Below are positions 50,362 through 59,161 of a DNA stretch of 64,000 nt, piece by piece. The stretch spans positions 1-64,000 of the forward strand of contig JAFRBB010000051.1 in assembly GCA_017405085.1 (NCBI GenBank), read 5' to 3'. The notes beneath the pieces were generated by a model. That model was not told where the DNA came from. It was given only the letters and a program-made list of their open reading frames with translations, and did not search any database. Position numbers and translations under genes: made by a program. How positions within the stretch are numbered: the first letter of the stretch is position 1; every line of letters begins with the position of its first letter. Source of the stretch: Eubacteriaceae bacterium (GTDB lineage: Bacteria; Bacillota; Clostridia; Eubacteriales; Eubacteriaceae).

Positions 50362-52230
50362 ATGAATCAACAAATCAACTCAGACCATCCTTCCGACGAG
50401 GTCTCGTCCCCCGTTATCGTCTGTCTTTCGTCATCGCCGGCCAATCAGCGCGTCATCCGCGAGGCCGCCATTGACGCGGAGAACAGACACTGCCCGCTCA
50501 TCGCGGTTTTCGTCGCGTCCAAATCCGATGTTGCCGAACGGCAAATTGATAAAAGCCGTCTTCAAGCCAATATGGACTACGCCGAAAATCTCGGCGCCGA
50601 AATCGTCAAGCTAAACGGTGATAACATCGCTTTGGAAATCGCTATTTTTGCCTCGGACCGCCATGCCTGCAAGCTCTATCTCGGCAGAAGCTTGACTTTC
50701 TCCTTTGGTTATCGCAACACGCTCAATGAACGCATCATTCACTACGCGCCGGATTTGGACATTGTGCTCATCCAAAACCAAAGGGCTCTTCCCTTTCGGG
50801 ATTACCGTTTTTCCGTCTCGCCGGCCGGCGCGCTTTGGGATATCTTTAAATGTGTGGCGGTGTTCGCCCTTTGCATTATCGTATGCGAGATTTTTTCCCG
50901 AATGCATTTCAGCGAAGCCAATATCATCATGGTGTTTATTTTCGGCACGGTGATCAATTCCGTCATCACCAACAGCCGCGTTTACGGTTTGGTCTCCGCG
51001 GCCGCCGGGGTTGTTCTGTTCAATTATTTGTTTACAGAGCCGCGCTATACGCTTTTTGTGTATGAGACAGGATATCAGTCCACATTTATCATCATGTTTA
51101 TGGTTGCGCTCATTACGGGAACACTGGCGCAACGGCTTAAAAATATCGCCCGCACCGAAGCGGAAGCCGTCCGCAGAACCCGTGTCCTTTTGGACGCCAA
51201 CGTTCGCCTCAATCAGGCGGAAACCCACGATGACATCATCGCAGCGACGCAAACCGAACTGACCAAGCTGCTCGACAGAAAAGTCTCCTTTGTGAGCACA
51301 ACGGAGGCTCCGGTCAACCCGGGAGCGGTTCGCTATCCCATTCGCGGCAAAAACGGTTTTTACGGCGCTTTTGATATCAACGACGGCGACATGCCCACCG
51401 AGGATTTTGACAAACGCATGATCGTCGCCCTTCTTCAGGAATGCGCTCTGGCTTTGGACAATGCCAGTAACCGCGCCGCCAAAGCCGAGGCCGAGCTGAT
51501 CGCCCGCTCGGAGCAGATCCGCGCCAATTTGTTGCGCACCGTTTCGCACGACTTAAAAACACCGCTGACGGCCATCATGGGCAATGCCGACAATTTGCTT
51601 GAAAATGAGGACAAGCTCGATGACACCCTTCGGCAAAGGCTCTATCGGGACATCGGCGATGACGCCCGGTGGCTCATGGATATCATTGAGAATATTCTCA
51701 TGATCTCGCATATTCAAGACGGGCGCATCGCTTTGAATTGCTGCGCCGAAAGCATGGTGGACATTGCCGCCGAGGCCATCCGCCACGTCAACCGCAAAAT
51801 CGACGAACACGAACTGATCATGGATTTGTCGGATGATCTTTGTCTCGTATGTGTTGACGCGCGCCTCATTACCCAAGTCGTGATCAATCTGGTCAATAAC
51901 GCCGTCACCCATACCCAAAAAGGATCGCGCATCACCCTGCGGGTCCGTTCGGAAAACGGCCATGTCTTAACGACCGTCGCCGATAACGGGCCGGGGGTGT
52001 CTTCTGAAGAGCGCGACCATATTTTCGAAATGTTTTACAGCGGAGGAAAAAACGCGGCCGATGCCGGCAATGACTACGGCAGATCGACGGGGCTCGGCCT
52101 GCCCTTGTGCCGCTCGATTCTGGACCTCCACGGCGGCGCGCTGTATTTGGAGGCGGGAGACGGCCCCGGCGCCGTTTTTACCTTTTCCCTTCCCGAAACA
52201 CAGGTGATGATCGATGAAAACCAAAAATGA
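50362..52230 (+). CDS. KdpD-like sensor histidine kinase lacking the N-terminal KdpD domain
   Basis: 622 aa. Residues ~15-140 form a Usp-like domain (SPVIVCLSSSPANQRVIREAA). Four membrane helices of DUF4118 type follow (WDIFKCVAVFALCIIVCEIF to FIIMFMVALITGTLAQ), then a GAF-like region. The kinase core has the phosphoacceptor His in RTVSHDLKTPLTAIMGN (residue 396), N box NLVNNAVTH, G1 DNGPGV and G2 STGLGLPLC. Classical KdpD proteins (~900 aa) begin with a ~370-residue Walker-containing KdpD domain that is absent here. A GTG six codons upstream is an alternative start; no strong ribosome site is visible. Likely senses K+ or turgor for the adjacent ktr genes. Confidence 0.85.
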   Translation: MNQQINSDHPSDEVSSPVIVCLSSSPANQRVIREAAIDAENRHCPLIAVFVASKSDVAERQIDKSRLQANMDYAENLGAEIVKLNGDNIALEIAIFASDRHACKLYLGRSLTFSFGYRNTLNERIIHYAPDLDIVLIQNQRALPFRDYRFSVSPAGALWDIFKCVAVFALCIIVCEIFSRMHFSEANIIMVFIFGTVINSVITNSRVYGLVSAAAGVVLFNYLFTEPRYTLFVYETGYQSTFIIMFMVALITGTLAQRLKNIARTEAEAVRRTRVLLDANVRLNQAETHDDIIAATQTELTKLLDRKVSFVSTTEAPVNPGAVRYPIRGKNGFYGAFDINDGDMPTEDFDKRMIVALLQECALALDNASNRAAKAEAELIARSEQIRANLLRTVSHDLKTPLTAIMGNADNLLENEDKLDDTLRQRLYRDIGDDARWLMDIIENILMISHIQDGRIALNCCAESMVDIAAEAIRHVNRKIDEHELIMDLSDDLCLVCVDARLITQVVINLVNNAVTHTQKGSRITLRVRSENGHVLTTVADNGPGVSSEERDHIFEMFYSGGKNAADAGNDYGRSTGLGLPLCRSILDLHGGALYLEAGDGPGAVFTFSLPETQVMIDENQK

Positions 52231-52912
52231 ACCCAAAATTCTGATCGTTGAAGACGACGCGTCCGTCGGCAATTTAATCAAGACCAGTATGATGGCCCAT
52301 GATTATCAATATCTGGTCGCGCAAAACGGAAAATCGGCCCTGATGATGGTGACATCCCATCGGCCGGACATTATGCTTCTGGATCTCGGTCTGCCCGACA
52401 TGGACGGCATTGAGATCATTCGGCTCGTCCGCGGCTTTTCGGCTATGCCGATCATTGTCATTTCGGCCCGAGACACCGACAGCGACAAAATCGCGGCGTT
52501 GGACGCCGGCGCCGACGATTATCTGACCAAGCCCTTTTCCGTCGATGAGCTCATGGCCCGTATTCGCGTGACCCAAAGGCATCTGGCTTCGGTGCAATCC
52601 GACACGCCGGAGAAAGCCGTATTCACAAGCGGCGATTTGGCCGTGGACTATCATGCCGGCGCGGCGGTCGCGGGCAAAGCGCTTCACCTGACGCCGAGTG
52701 AGTTTAAGCTATTGTGCGTCTTATGCCAAAACGCCGGCAAAGTGCTGTCCTACCCTTTTTTAAGCAAAACCCTATGGGGCAACGAATGGGAGGAGAATAT
52801 CCCATCCCTTCGGGTGTTTGTCGCAACCTTAAGAAAAAAGCTCGCCGCCGGCAATTGTCCCCGGATTCAAACCCACGTCGGCGTGGGATATCAACTCATT
52901 GAAACAGACTGA
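52214..52912 (+). CDS. KdpE-like OmpR/PhoB-family response regulator
   Basis: 232 aa. Receiver domain with ILIVEDDASV, phosphoacceptor Asp in MLLDLGLPDMDG, ISARD and the KPF lysine. The C-terminal winged helix (LHLTPSEFKLLCVLCQNAGKVLSYPFLSKTLWG ... LRVFVATLRKKL ... THVGVGYQLIE) closely follows KdpE. It overlaps the kinase gene by 17 bp. The predicted binding mode (direct repeats one turn apart) matches the TTAA(C/G) boxes ahead of ktrB. Confidence 0.92.
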   Translation: MKTKNEPKILIVEDDASVGNLIKTSMMAHDYQYLVAQNGKSALMMVTSHRPDIMLLDLGLPDMDGIEIIRLVRGFSAMPIIVISARDTDSDKIAALDAGADDYLTKPFSVDELMARIRVTQRHLASVQSDTPEKAVFTSGDLAVDYHAGAAVAGKALHLTPSEFKLLCVLCQNAGKVLSYPFLSKTLWGNEWEENIPSLRVFVATLRKKLAAGNCPRIQTHVGVGYQLIETD

Positions 52913-52946
52913 AACGGCCTTGGAAAAAGCTCCGCGTGTCATGATG

Positions 52947-52972
52947 CCCGCCCTTCGGCGGGTTCTTTCTTT
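52947..52972 (+). terminator. Terminator of the two-component operon
   Basis: CCCGCC-CTTC-GGCGGG followed by TTCTTTCTTT. The rest of 52913-53164 shows no gene. Confidence 0.75.
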
Positions 52973-53164
52973 GACGCTTTCTCTTCATTTAACAAACGTC
53001 GACGGCATTCTTTCATGACGCTTTGGGTTTTTCGTCAAACCGTTTGTCAAATGATCCGATAAAATATCCAAAGCCTTGTCCGTCACGTCCCTTTTCAGGC
53101 AAGGATTCGGCGCGCCTCCGGGGGTTTTACCCTGCGTGATTGTTTGCCGAGATGCCCGGGGCTG

Positions 53165-53193
53165 TTGCGCGCTTTTGGGAGGACTGGTATAAT
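53165..53193 (+). promoter_or_regulatory. Promoter of murC
   Basis: TTGCGC (53165-53170), 17-bp spacer, TATAAT (53188-53193) with TGG extension. Confidence 0.65.
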
Positions 53194-53242
53194 AATAAGA
53201 TAAAGATTTGTAAAACCCTTTTTGATGATAAAGGAGAATCCC

Positions 53243-54688
53243 TTGAAACTAAAAAACCATTTAGAACAAACCTATGGCCGCCCGGTGGATAAAATCTTTT
53301 TTATCGGCATCGGCGGCAGCAGTATGAGCGGTCTGGCCGCCCTGGCCTTTGACGCCGGTTTCGCCGTGGAAGGCTCCGACATGGCCGAATCGCTCTATAC
53401 CAAAAAACTACTGGCGAACAATGTCACGATCCACATCGGCCATGACCCGAAAAACATCGGTTCCGACACTGATCTGGTGGTCTACTCCGCCGCGATTCAC
53501 GACGACAATCCCGATATGGTCCGCGCGGCGGAGCTTGGCATTCCCCGGGTGGAACGGGCGGATTTTCTGGGGCTGATCTCCGACACCCGTCCCAAGACCA
53601 TCGGTGTCGCCGGCACCCACGGCAAAACGACGACCTCTTCCATGGTCGCGACCATGCTGGCCCGAGCCGACATGGATCCCACCGTCAGCATCGGCGGCAT
53701 GGTCCCCGAAATCGGCGGCAATTCCAGGCTGGGCGAGAGCGATTATTTTGTGCTGGAATCCTGTGAATTTGTCGGTTCTTTCTTAAAGACCCGCCATGAC
53801 ATCGGCATCATCACCAACATCGAGCCCGATCATTTGGAATATTATACCGGCGGATTGCCGCAAATTATTGACGCCTTTCACACCTTCGGCGACATCATCC
53901 CGGATGACGGATTGATGATTGCCTGGGGCGACTCCGAGGAGGTCCGGTCCGCCGTGGACGGCCTTGACTGTCAGGTGATGACCTATGGCTTTGACAAAAC
54001 CAATGACTGGACCGCGGAGAACATCACCTTTGACGACACGGGCTTTCCGGCTTTCGACGCCATCCATGACGGCGAGCTTTACGGTCATTTCAAGCTTTTG
54101 ATTCCCGGCAAACACAACGTGTTAAACGCCCTTGCGGCCATTGCCCTCGGCGACTATTTGGGCGTTGACCAGAAAACGGTCACCGACAGCATCAACACCT
54201 TCCCCGGCGCCAAAAGACGCTTTGACTTTGATGGCTCGGTGGACGGCATCAAAGTCTATGACGATTACGCCCATCACCCGACGGAAATCAAGGTGGTCAT
54301 CGACGCCTGTAAAAATCTTAGTTACAACAACTTTTGGGTGGTGTTTCAGCCCTTCCCCTATTCGCGCATCCATTTCCTCTTTGATGACTTTGTGGACGCG
54401 CTCAAGGATGCCGACAAAATCGTCCTCACCGATATCTATGAAGACCGGGAGACCAACGAATGGGACATCTATTCCGAAGATTTGGCCAAGCGGATCAAGG
54501 CCGTTCACCACGTTCCCACCGTCGTCTTTTCCACCTTTGAGATGGTCACCAAATTTTTGGTCGACAACGCGGAGCCCGACGACCTCATTTTGGTCATCGG
54601 CTGCGAAACCATCAACCGCGTTGCCTACATGACCTTTGACGCCCTCAAAGAACGCTATCCCAACGCTGCCATCGTGGAGCCCAAATGA
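53243..54688 (+). CDS. murC: UDP-N-acetylmuramate-L-alanine ligase MurC
   Basis: 481 aa from a TTG start placed six bases after AAAGGAG; an in-frame ATG farther upstream lies over that ribosome site and is rejected. Motifs: FFIGIGGSSMSGLAALA (UDP-MurNAc binding), GVAGTHGKTTTSSM (P-loop), LESCEFVGSFL, ITNIEPDHLEYY, and C-terminal YDDYAHHPTEIKVVI plus VVFQPFPYSRIHFLFDDFV. It attaches the first L-Ala of the peptidoglycan stem peptide in the cytoplasm. First of three closely linked genes (overlap with the next by 4 bp). Confidence 0.95.
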   Translation: MKLKNHLEQTYGRPVDKIFFIGIGGSSMSGLAALAFDAGFAVEGSDMAESLYTKKLLANNVTIHIGHDPKNIGSDTDLVVYSAAIHDDNPDMVRAAELGIPRVERADFLGLISDTRPKTIGVAGTHGKTTTSSMVATMLARADMDPTVSIGGMVPEIGGNSRLGESDYFVLESCEFVGSFLKTRHDIGIITNIEPDHLEYYTGGLPQIIDAFHTFGDIIPDDGLMIAWGDSEEVRSAVDGLDCQVMTYGFDKTNDWTAENITFDDTGFPAFDAIHDGELYGHFKLLIPGKHNVLNALAAIALGDYLGVDQKTVTDSINTFPGAKRRFDFDGSVDGIKVYDDYAHHPTEIKVVIDACKNLSYNNFWVVFQPFPYSRIHFLFDDFVDALKDADKIVLTDIYEDRETNEWDIYSEDLAKRIKAVHHVPTVVFSTFEMVTKFLVDNAEPDDLILVIGCETINRVAYMTFDALKERYPNAAIVEPK

Positions 54689-55182
54689 CCCGTCTACTCA
54701 GGCAGATCTCGGAGCTTCACATTTCCCCCGTCGCCCTGGCCGCGGTTTTCGGCGTTGCCCTTTTTGCTTATCTTATCTTATATATTTTGCTTTCCGGCGC
54801 GCTCTATACCATGGCCAGAAGGAAGCGAAAAGCCTTTTCTTTCATCGCCTGGTTTCCCTTTATCAGACTCTATCTGGTGGGGAGCCTCGTCGATGAGAGC
54901 GTTGAGATTTTTGAATTGACCCTGCCCTACACCCAGGTGCTGCTGCCGGTCATGTCCATTCTCTCCAAGGTTTTCTCGCTGATTCCTGTGCTGGGCACCG
55001 TGCTCTCCTTGGTCTTCAAGCTCTATCAAAGCATTGTCTATCACAAACTTTTTCGACTTTGCGGTTACAAGCACCCTTTGATTCCGGCGATTGCCGTCTT
55101 TGTGTTGCCGATTTTGGCCGGGGCGTTTTTGTATCCGAAGCGAAAACAGATCGCGTCTTCCACGGCGCTCGAAACAGTCTAA
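54685..55182 (+). CDS. Membrane protein of unknown function, coupled to murC
   Basis: 165 aa, not recognised. About four hydrophobic segments (ALAAVFGVALFAYLILYILLSGALYTMA; FSFIAWFPFIRLYLVGSLV; QVLLPVMSILSKVFSLIPVLGTVLSLVFKLY; PLIPAIAVFVLPILAGAFLYP), with basic loops. The ATGA overlap with the murC stop indicates translational coupling, but the link to wall synthesis is only positional. Confidence 0.7.
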   Translation: MTRLLRQISELHISPVALAAVFGVALFAYLILYILLSGALYTMARRKRKAFSFIAWFPFIRLYLVGSLVDESVEIFELTLPYTQVLLPVMSILSKVFSLIPVLGTVLSLVFKLYQSIVYHKLFRLCGYKHPLIPAIAVFVLPILAGAFLYPKRKQIASSTALETV

Positions 55183-55195
55183 AACGCCATTGCAT

Positions 55196-56485
55196 ATGAT
55201 CAATCACGAAACCACTTCTCAAACCACCGGCCTCGTCTTCGGTGAAAACATCGCCGCCTTCGGCGTCGGCGCGGCCATTGCCCTGATGGAACAAAACATC
55301 CCCGTGGACACCGCCCTCGCTTACGGCACCGGGGTCCTTGACGCCATGCTTTTGGCAACAGGAGACATCGCCGCCATGCGCGCCGCCTGGGAAACCCCCG
55401 ACACCTTTAATGCCATTTTCGCTAAAACCGCTCAGCTGGCGGAACGCCTGGCTTCGGGCCGGGAGAATATGAGCGGCGCTGTCAGAGAGGCCGCCATCGA
55501 AGCCGCCTTAAACGAGCCCGACGCCTTGAAAATCATCGCCGATCTTCACCGCGTCTTTGACGAAAAAGCCATTCGCCAATCAAAGCTGCACGTTGTCATC
55601 ATGACCGTCCCCGAAAACGAAACCGAGGCCAAGCTTGTGCCCCTTGAGGCCATCCCCGAAGGTAAGCTTTTCGCGGCCGTTTTGCGCGCCGCCACGCTGC
55701 CGACCCTCGTCGCCGACGCCCACGGCCGCTATCAGCGGCGCTATCCCGAAGAAATCGGTCTATCATATCTCTCGGAGGCCGGCATCCCCGACGTCATCAC
55801 CGTCGGCTTGTCCCCCACGCTGTCCTGTCCGCGCTATATGCGCCGGATTGTCATTGAGAGTTCCGAATATCTGGATGTCAGTTTTGACACCACGAAGGCG
55901 CAAAACGAGCGGGAAATCACCCTCGGCCGCCTCGATACCCTCAAGGCGCTGGGGCTGTTGGAAGGCCACGATTATTATATCGATCCCAAGGGTGAGCACG
56001 CCGTCTTCGACGCCTTGGTCGACGCCCTGGACAAAAATCCCGTCCCCTTGACGGATACGATCCCCGAGGAGACCGATGAGGACTTGATGAGCGCCGTGCT
56101 TCGCCTGCTGCGCCAAACCGCCTACAGCCTCGCCCCCAACCGCATGCTCTCTCTGCTGGAAATCGCCGCCAAACAAAGCGGAGTCCCGCGCCTGGCCATC
56201 TATACCCCCGACGCGTTTATCGCGGCCATTTTGGACGCCTTGAGCGACACCCTCAGCCGTCATCGTCTGGCGCTTTCCCCCGACCACGATTTGCTTAGCG
56301 TCTATTTTCATCCCGCGGAGGAGAACAAGAACGTTCCGAAATTTTGCCTGGCCTATGTGCTTTTCCTTCGGGATAAAAACCATTTGTCCGTCAACGATGA
56401 AAAAGCCGTCCTGCGGGCGATGAGCGCCGAGGAGCGCTTGGCCTTGTTTATGCTCATTAATATTCATTGTCTGTATGATGAATGA
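55196..56485 (+). CDS. Patatin-like protein with lost catalytic serine
   Basis: 429 aa. The first ~250 residues follow the patatin/RssA fold: VFGENIAAFGVGAAIALMEQNIPVDTALAYGTGVLDAMLLATGD corresponds to the glycine-rich oxyanion loop and nucleophile elbow, and VADAHGRYQRRYPEEIGLSYLSEAGIPDVITVGLS to the Asp-Gly dyad region. The elbow reads GTGVLD where active enzymes have G-x-S-x-G, and the oxyanion loop is degraded, so hydrolase activity is unlikely. The C-terminal ~180 residues are unassigned. No good ribosome site is visible at the chosen ATG, 13 bp after the upstream gene. Confidence 0.6.
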   Translation: MINHETTSQTTGLVFGENIAAFGVGAAIALMEQNIPVDTALAYGTGVLDAMLLATGDIAAMRAAWETPDTFNAIFAKTAQLAERLASGRENMSGAVREAAIEAALNEPDALKIIADLHRVFDEKAIRQSKLHVVIMTVPENETEAKLVPLEAIPEGKLFAAVLRAATLPTLVADAHGRYQRRYPEEIGLSYLSEAGIPDVITVGLSPTLSCPRYMRRIVIESSEYLDVSFDTTKAQNEREITLGRLDTLKALGLLEGHDYYIDPKGEHAVFDALVDALDKNPVPLTDTIPEETDEDLMSAVLRLLRQTAYSLAPNRMLSLLEIAAKQSGVPRLAIYTPDAFIAAILDALSDTLSRHRLALSPDHDLLSVYFHPAEENKNVPKFCLAYVLFLRDKNHLSVNDEKAVLRAMSAEERLALFMLINIHCLYDE

Positions 56486-56560
56486 ATAATTTATAATGAA
56501 TAATGAATAATTCAGGATGAAACTCAGGCGAGGCCTGAGTTTCTATTTTTTTGTTTTTGA
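56482..56560. repeat. Dispersed hairpin element 4
   Basis: AT-rich arm then GAAACTCAGGC-GAG-GCCTGAGTTTC (56519-56543) followed by TATTTTTTT. It lies between two convergent genes and could end the plus-strand transcript. Confidence 0.75.
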
Positions 56561-56579
56561 TTTTTCAACGTTTTTTCCG

Positions 56580-57131
56580 TCAAACGTCAAGGGGTGATAA
56601 ATATGCAGACGGAACCGATTTTGTCAGCCAGACACCGTTTGCCGAAAGGTAAAAGACATGACCATCCGCGGCCATTCTTTGACAGTCAACCGTGTAGACC
56701 ACCGGGCGTCCGTGTCTGCTCCCGACTTTTTTTGCCGTCTTCACGTCCGGCGAAAGATGCACGTAAAGCCGCGATTTGGAAATCAATCCCGTTTCATTGA
56801 TGGCCGAAACGTATTTCTCGCCGGTTCCGTGATAGAGCACATCCGGCGGTGTTTTTTTGAGGAGTCCGACATCAACGGGTATCGAATGACCTTGATTCGC
56901 GCGGATCTTGGTTTTGTCCGCATTGAAGGCATATCGTTTTTTTTCGTCGGTCCGGACGATCTCCTCCAGCATGGCGCGGTCAAATTTCCGGGTTTTGGCG
57001 ATGCCCGAAATCAACGCGTCCGCATCGGCCCAGCCATGCGCATCCAGGGTTATCCCGATGGTCTCCGGCTTATGACGCAAAATCAGACTGATAAACCGGC
57101 TTGTTTTTGTTAAATCACGATTGCTGCTCAT
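56580..57131 (-). CDS. kptA: RNA 2'-phosphotransferase KptA/Tpt1
   Basis: 183 aa. N-terminal winged-helix part (RFISLILRHKPETIGITLDAHGWADADAL) and ADP-ribosyltransferase-like half with YHGTGEKYVSAINETGLISKSRLYVHLSPD, RHGRPVVYTVD and FYLSANGVWLTKSVP; the conserved Arg-His-Arg-Arg catalytic set appears present. It transfers a 2'-phosphate from RNA to NAD. Most bacteria have no known tRNA-splicing substrate, so the physiological role is unclear. The start at MSSNRD overlaps the end of the Sel1-repeat gene by 17 bp. Confidence 0.93.
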   Translation of the reverse strand: MSSNRDLTKTSRFISLILRHKPETIGITLDAHGWADADALISGIAKTRKFDRAMLEEIVRTDEKKRYAFNADKTKIRANQGHSIPVDVGLLKKTPPDVLYHGTGEKYVSAINETGLISKSRLYVHLSPDVKTAKKVGSRHGRPVVYTVDCQRMAADGHVFYLSANGVWLTKSVPSAYLSPLDV

Positions 57132-58917
57132 GTTTTTTTCTCGCGGTCTTGTACTTTTCAAGGGGCAACACCAAGTCTTCCACGGGGACGAGTCTGACGT
57201 TTTGGACCGTGACCGATTGTTCGCCGTCATAGCCCATCACAATGACGGTATCCCCGGCTTTGACATCCTCGTCGTCGCAGCGGTAGTCATATTGTCTGCC
57301 TCCCGGCGTGAAGGTGATGCCGACCAGTCTGACAGTTTTCCCGCTCTTGGCTTTCGGCTGTGGAAAACGCCAATCAAAGCTGTCGCCTTTTAACGTGAAT
57401 ACGGGTTTGCTGTCGTAATAGAATATGGTTTTCGCCTGCCCGGATTCGTTGACGATATTGAAATCATCCGCCGTGCCGAAGGCGGGCATCTCACCGCCAA
57501 CGGGGGTGACTTGCCCGTGGATGGTGTCGGTGAAATCGCAATAATAAATGTCCGGAATGACAAAGAATGTTTTTTTCGGCTCGGCCTCACCGCGTTTGGG
57601 CAGTCGGTGAAAGCTCACGGAACAGGCGCCGTTTTCGAGTTTTCGCGCCCGAAACCCGAGGCGGTAGCCGTCACCCATTAGTCTGTCAATTGCCCAAAAA
57701 TAAGCGTCTTCATTTTTCCCGGTGTTTTTTTCCGGCGGACAGATTTCTTTTGCCTCGCCCAAAGCTCTCGTGATGTTGGCGGCCACCACGTTGTCGCCGT
57801 AATGCTCACCCTCGGCCATTCGCCGTTTGATCGCGTATTCGGCTTGTAATAAAACCGCGATGCCATTTCGTATATTTTGCGGCGCCCCGACACCGTGAAG
57901 GATCATGCTGCCGAGCCGAAGGGCAACGTCGGCGAACTTGCCATCATGATTCCCTTTCTCATACTCGGTACAGGTCTCGCGATACAGCATGTCCACCAGT
58001 CGGAAGGCCGTCTCGGGGCTTTTGATGACGCCGTAGCCGTTTTTGTACATGTCCGCAAGTTTATAAATGGATTCATACAGGCCGTTGGCCGCCCCGAAGG
58101 TGAAGCAGGTCAGGGCTTTGTCGTATTCCGGCTCGCCGCCTGTGCAGCGCCCGTAATAATGGATATAACCCAAGGTGTTGGCGTATTGGGGATTGCGGGT
58201 GAGGGCGAAGAGTTTTTCGGCGTCGTCTCGGGCCGCGGTGAAGTCTTGGGCGTAGACGGCGTTTCCCGTGTATTGTCCGTAGCATCTGGCGTGGAGGGCC
58301 CGCGGGTTTTCTTTGTCCGCCAGAAGATCGACCCAGGCGGCGAAGCGTTTTTTCTCCGCGTCGGCGGCCTCGGCGAGGGTGTCGTCATCATCAAAACAGT
58401 CGATGAAGTATTCCATCATGAAGTCGGGATATTGCCATTTTTCTTTCGGCTGATGTTGATTGTTTAAGTAGCAGTCGATGAATGCCGCGGCGTCATGGAG
58501 CGATTCCATTTGCCCGACGGGGGGATTGTCCTCGATCTCATAACAGTCGGAGATCATCGATTGGATCAGATCATGCCAAAGGCGAAAAAGCACCCCGGAT
58601 TCGTTGTCCGGAAAGTCATACCAGGGGACCTCATCCTGATATCGGTATCCTTTTTCCTCATTTAAGACGTCTTTCGGGCCAAGGCCGTCATAGAGGGTGT
58701 CATTTAGTAAATCCCACCAGGTGATGACGTCATCGGCGGTGAGGTTTTGATCGATGATCGCCTGCAGCGCCGCCCGCAAATCGTGAAGGGTCACGTGATA
58801 GACGCCGTCGAAGGTGATGTCCCCGGCTTCGGCCGGATGCCAGATATCGGCGCCGCGATCCGTAAGCCGCAGGATTTTTCGGATGTCTTCTGTGGTGTAG
58901 TGGGTTTTTTTCTTCAT
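57115..58917 (-). CDS. Sel1-repeat protein of unknown function
   Basis: 600 aa, soluble. Residues ~1-190 are an acidic helical region without match. The middle (~200-390) has Sel1/TPR-like repeats: NTLGYIHYYGRCTGGEPEYDKALTCFTFGAANG, YKLADMYKNGYGVIKSPETAFRLVDMLY and LRLGSMILHGVGAPQNIRNGIAVLLQAEYA. The last ~200 residues are beta-rich, ending in a possible small barrel (GDTVIVMGYDGEQSVTVQNVRLVPVEDL). Sel1 repeats mediate protein contacts. AAAGGA precedes the ATG. The 17-bp overlap with kptA suggests joint expression. Confidence 0.75.
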   Translation of the reverse strand: MKKKTHYTTEDIRKILRLTDRGADIWHPAEAGDITFDGVYHVTLHDLRAALQAIIDQNLTADDVITWWDLLNDTLYDGLGPKDVLNEEKGYRYQDEVPWYDFPDNESGVLFRLWHDLIQSMISDCYEIEDNPPVGQMESLHDAAAFIDCYLNNQHQPKEKWQYPDFMMEYFIDCFDDDDTLAEAADAEKKRFAAWVDLLADKENPRALHARCYGQYTGNAVYAQDFTAARDDAEKLFALTRNPQYANTLGYIHYYGRCTGGEPEYDKALTCFTFGAANGLYESIYKLADMYKNGYGVIKSPETAFRLVDMLYRETCTEYEKGNHDGKFADVALRLGSMILHGVGAPQNIRNGIAVLLQAEYAIKRRMAEGEHYGDNVVAANITRALGEAKEICPPEKNTGKNEDAYFWAIDRLMGDGYRLGFRARKLENGACSVSFHRLPKRGEAEPKKTFFVIPDIYYCDFTDTIHGQVTPVGGEMPAFGTADDFNIVNESGQAKTIFYYDSKPVFTLKGDSFDWRFPQPKAKSGKTVRLVGITFTPGGRQYDYRCDDEDVKAGDTVIVMGYDGEQSVTVQNVRLVPVEDLVLPLEKYKTARKKHEQQS

Positions 58918-58994
58918 GGGTTTTCCTTTTTTTGAGGGTCACGATGGATGTGATGCTCGTTGGGTTATCGTCATGTGTTCGTTGCTTTCTTCGG

Positions 58995-59055
58995 TGGATG
59001 AATAATGAATAATGAATAATTCAGGTGGAAATCCGGCCGAGCCGGATTTCTATTT
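58995..59055. repeat. Dispersed hairpin element 5
   Basis: AT-rich arm (AATAATGAATAATGAATAAT) then GAAATCCGGC-CGA-GCCGGATTTC (59028-59050). Confidence 0.75.
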
Positions 59056-59105
59056 TGTTTTTGGGCCGGGCTTTGTAGGTCTTTTGTAACCTTGCTGAGA
59101 ACATT

Positions 59106-59137
59106 AGGCTTCTTCCCCTTGGGGAAGAAGCCTTTTT
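59106..59137. terminator. Strong hairpin after addA
   Basis: Perfect 13-bp stem AGGCTTCTTCCCC / GGGGAAGAAGCCT with a 2-nt loop. Five T follow on the plus strand, while the minus-strand side (addA transcript) lacks a T tract, so its role as addA terminator is uncertain. Confidence 0.5.
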
Positions 59138-59161
59138 GCCGCGTTGCCGTTTGGGTTTCGT

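Noticed and set aside
50611-51549. Antisense frame within the KdpD-like gene
   Set aside because: Shadow of a gene with strong kinase motifs; His/Arg/Asp-rich composition without domains.
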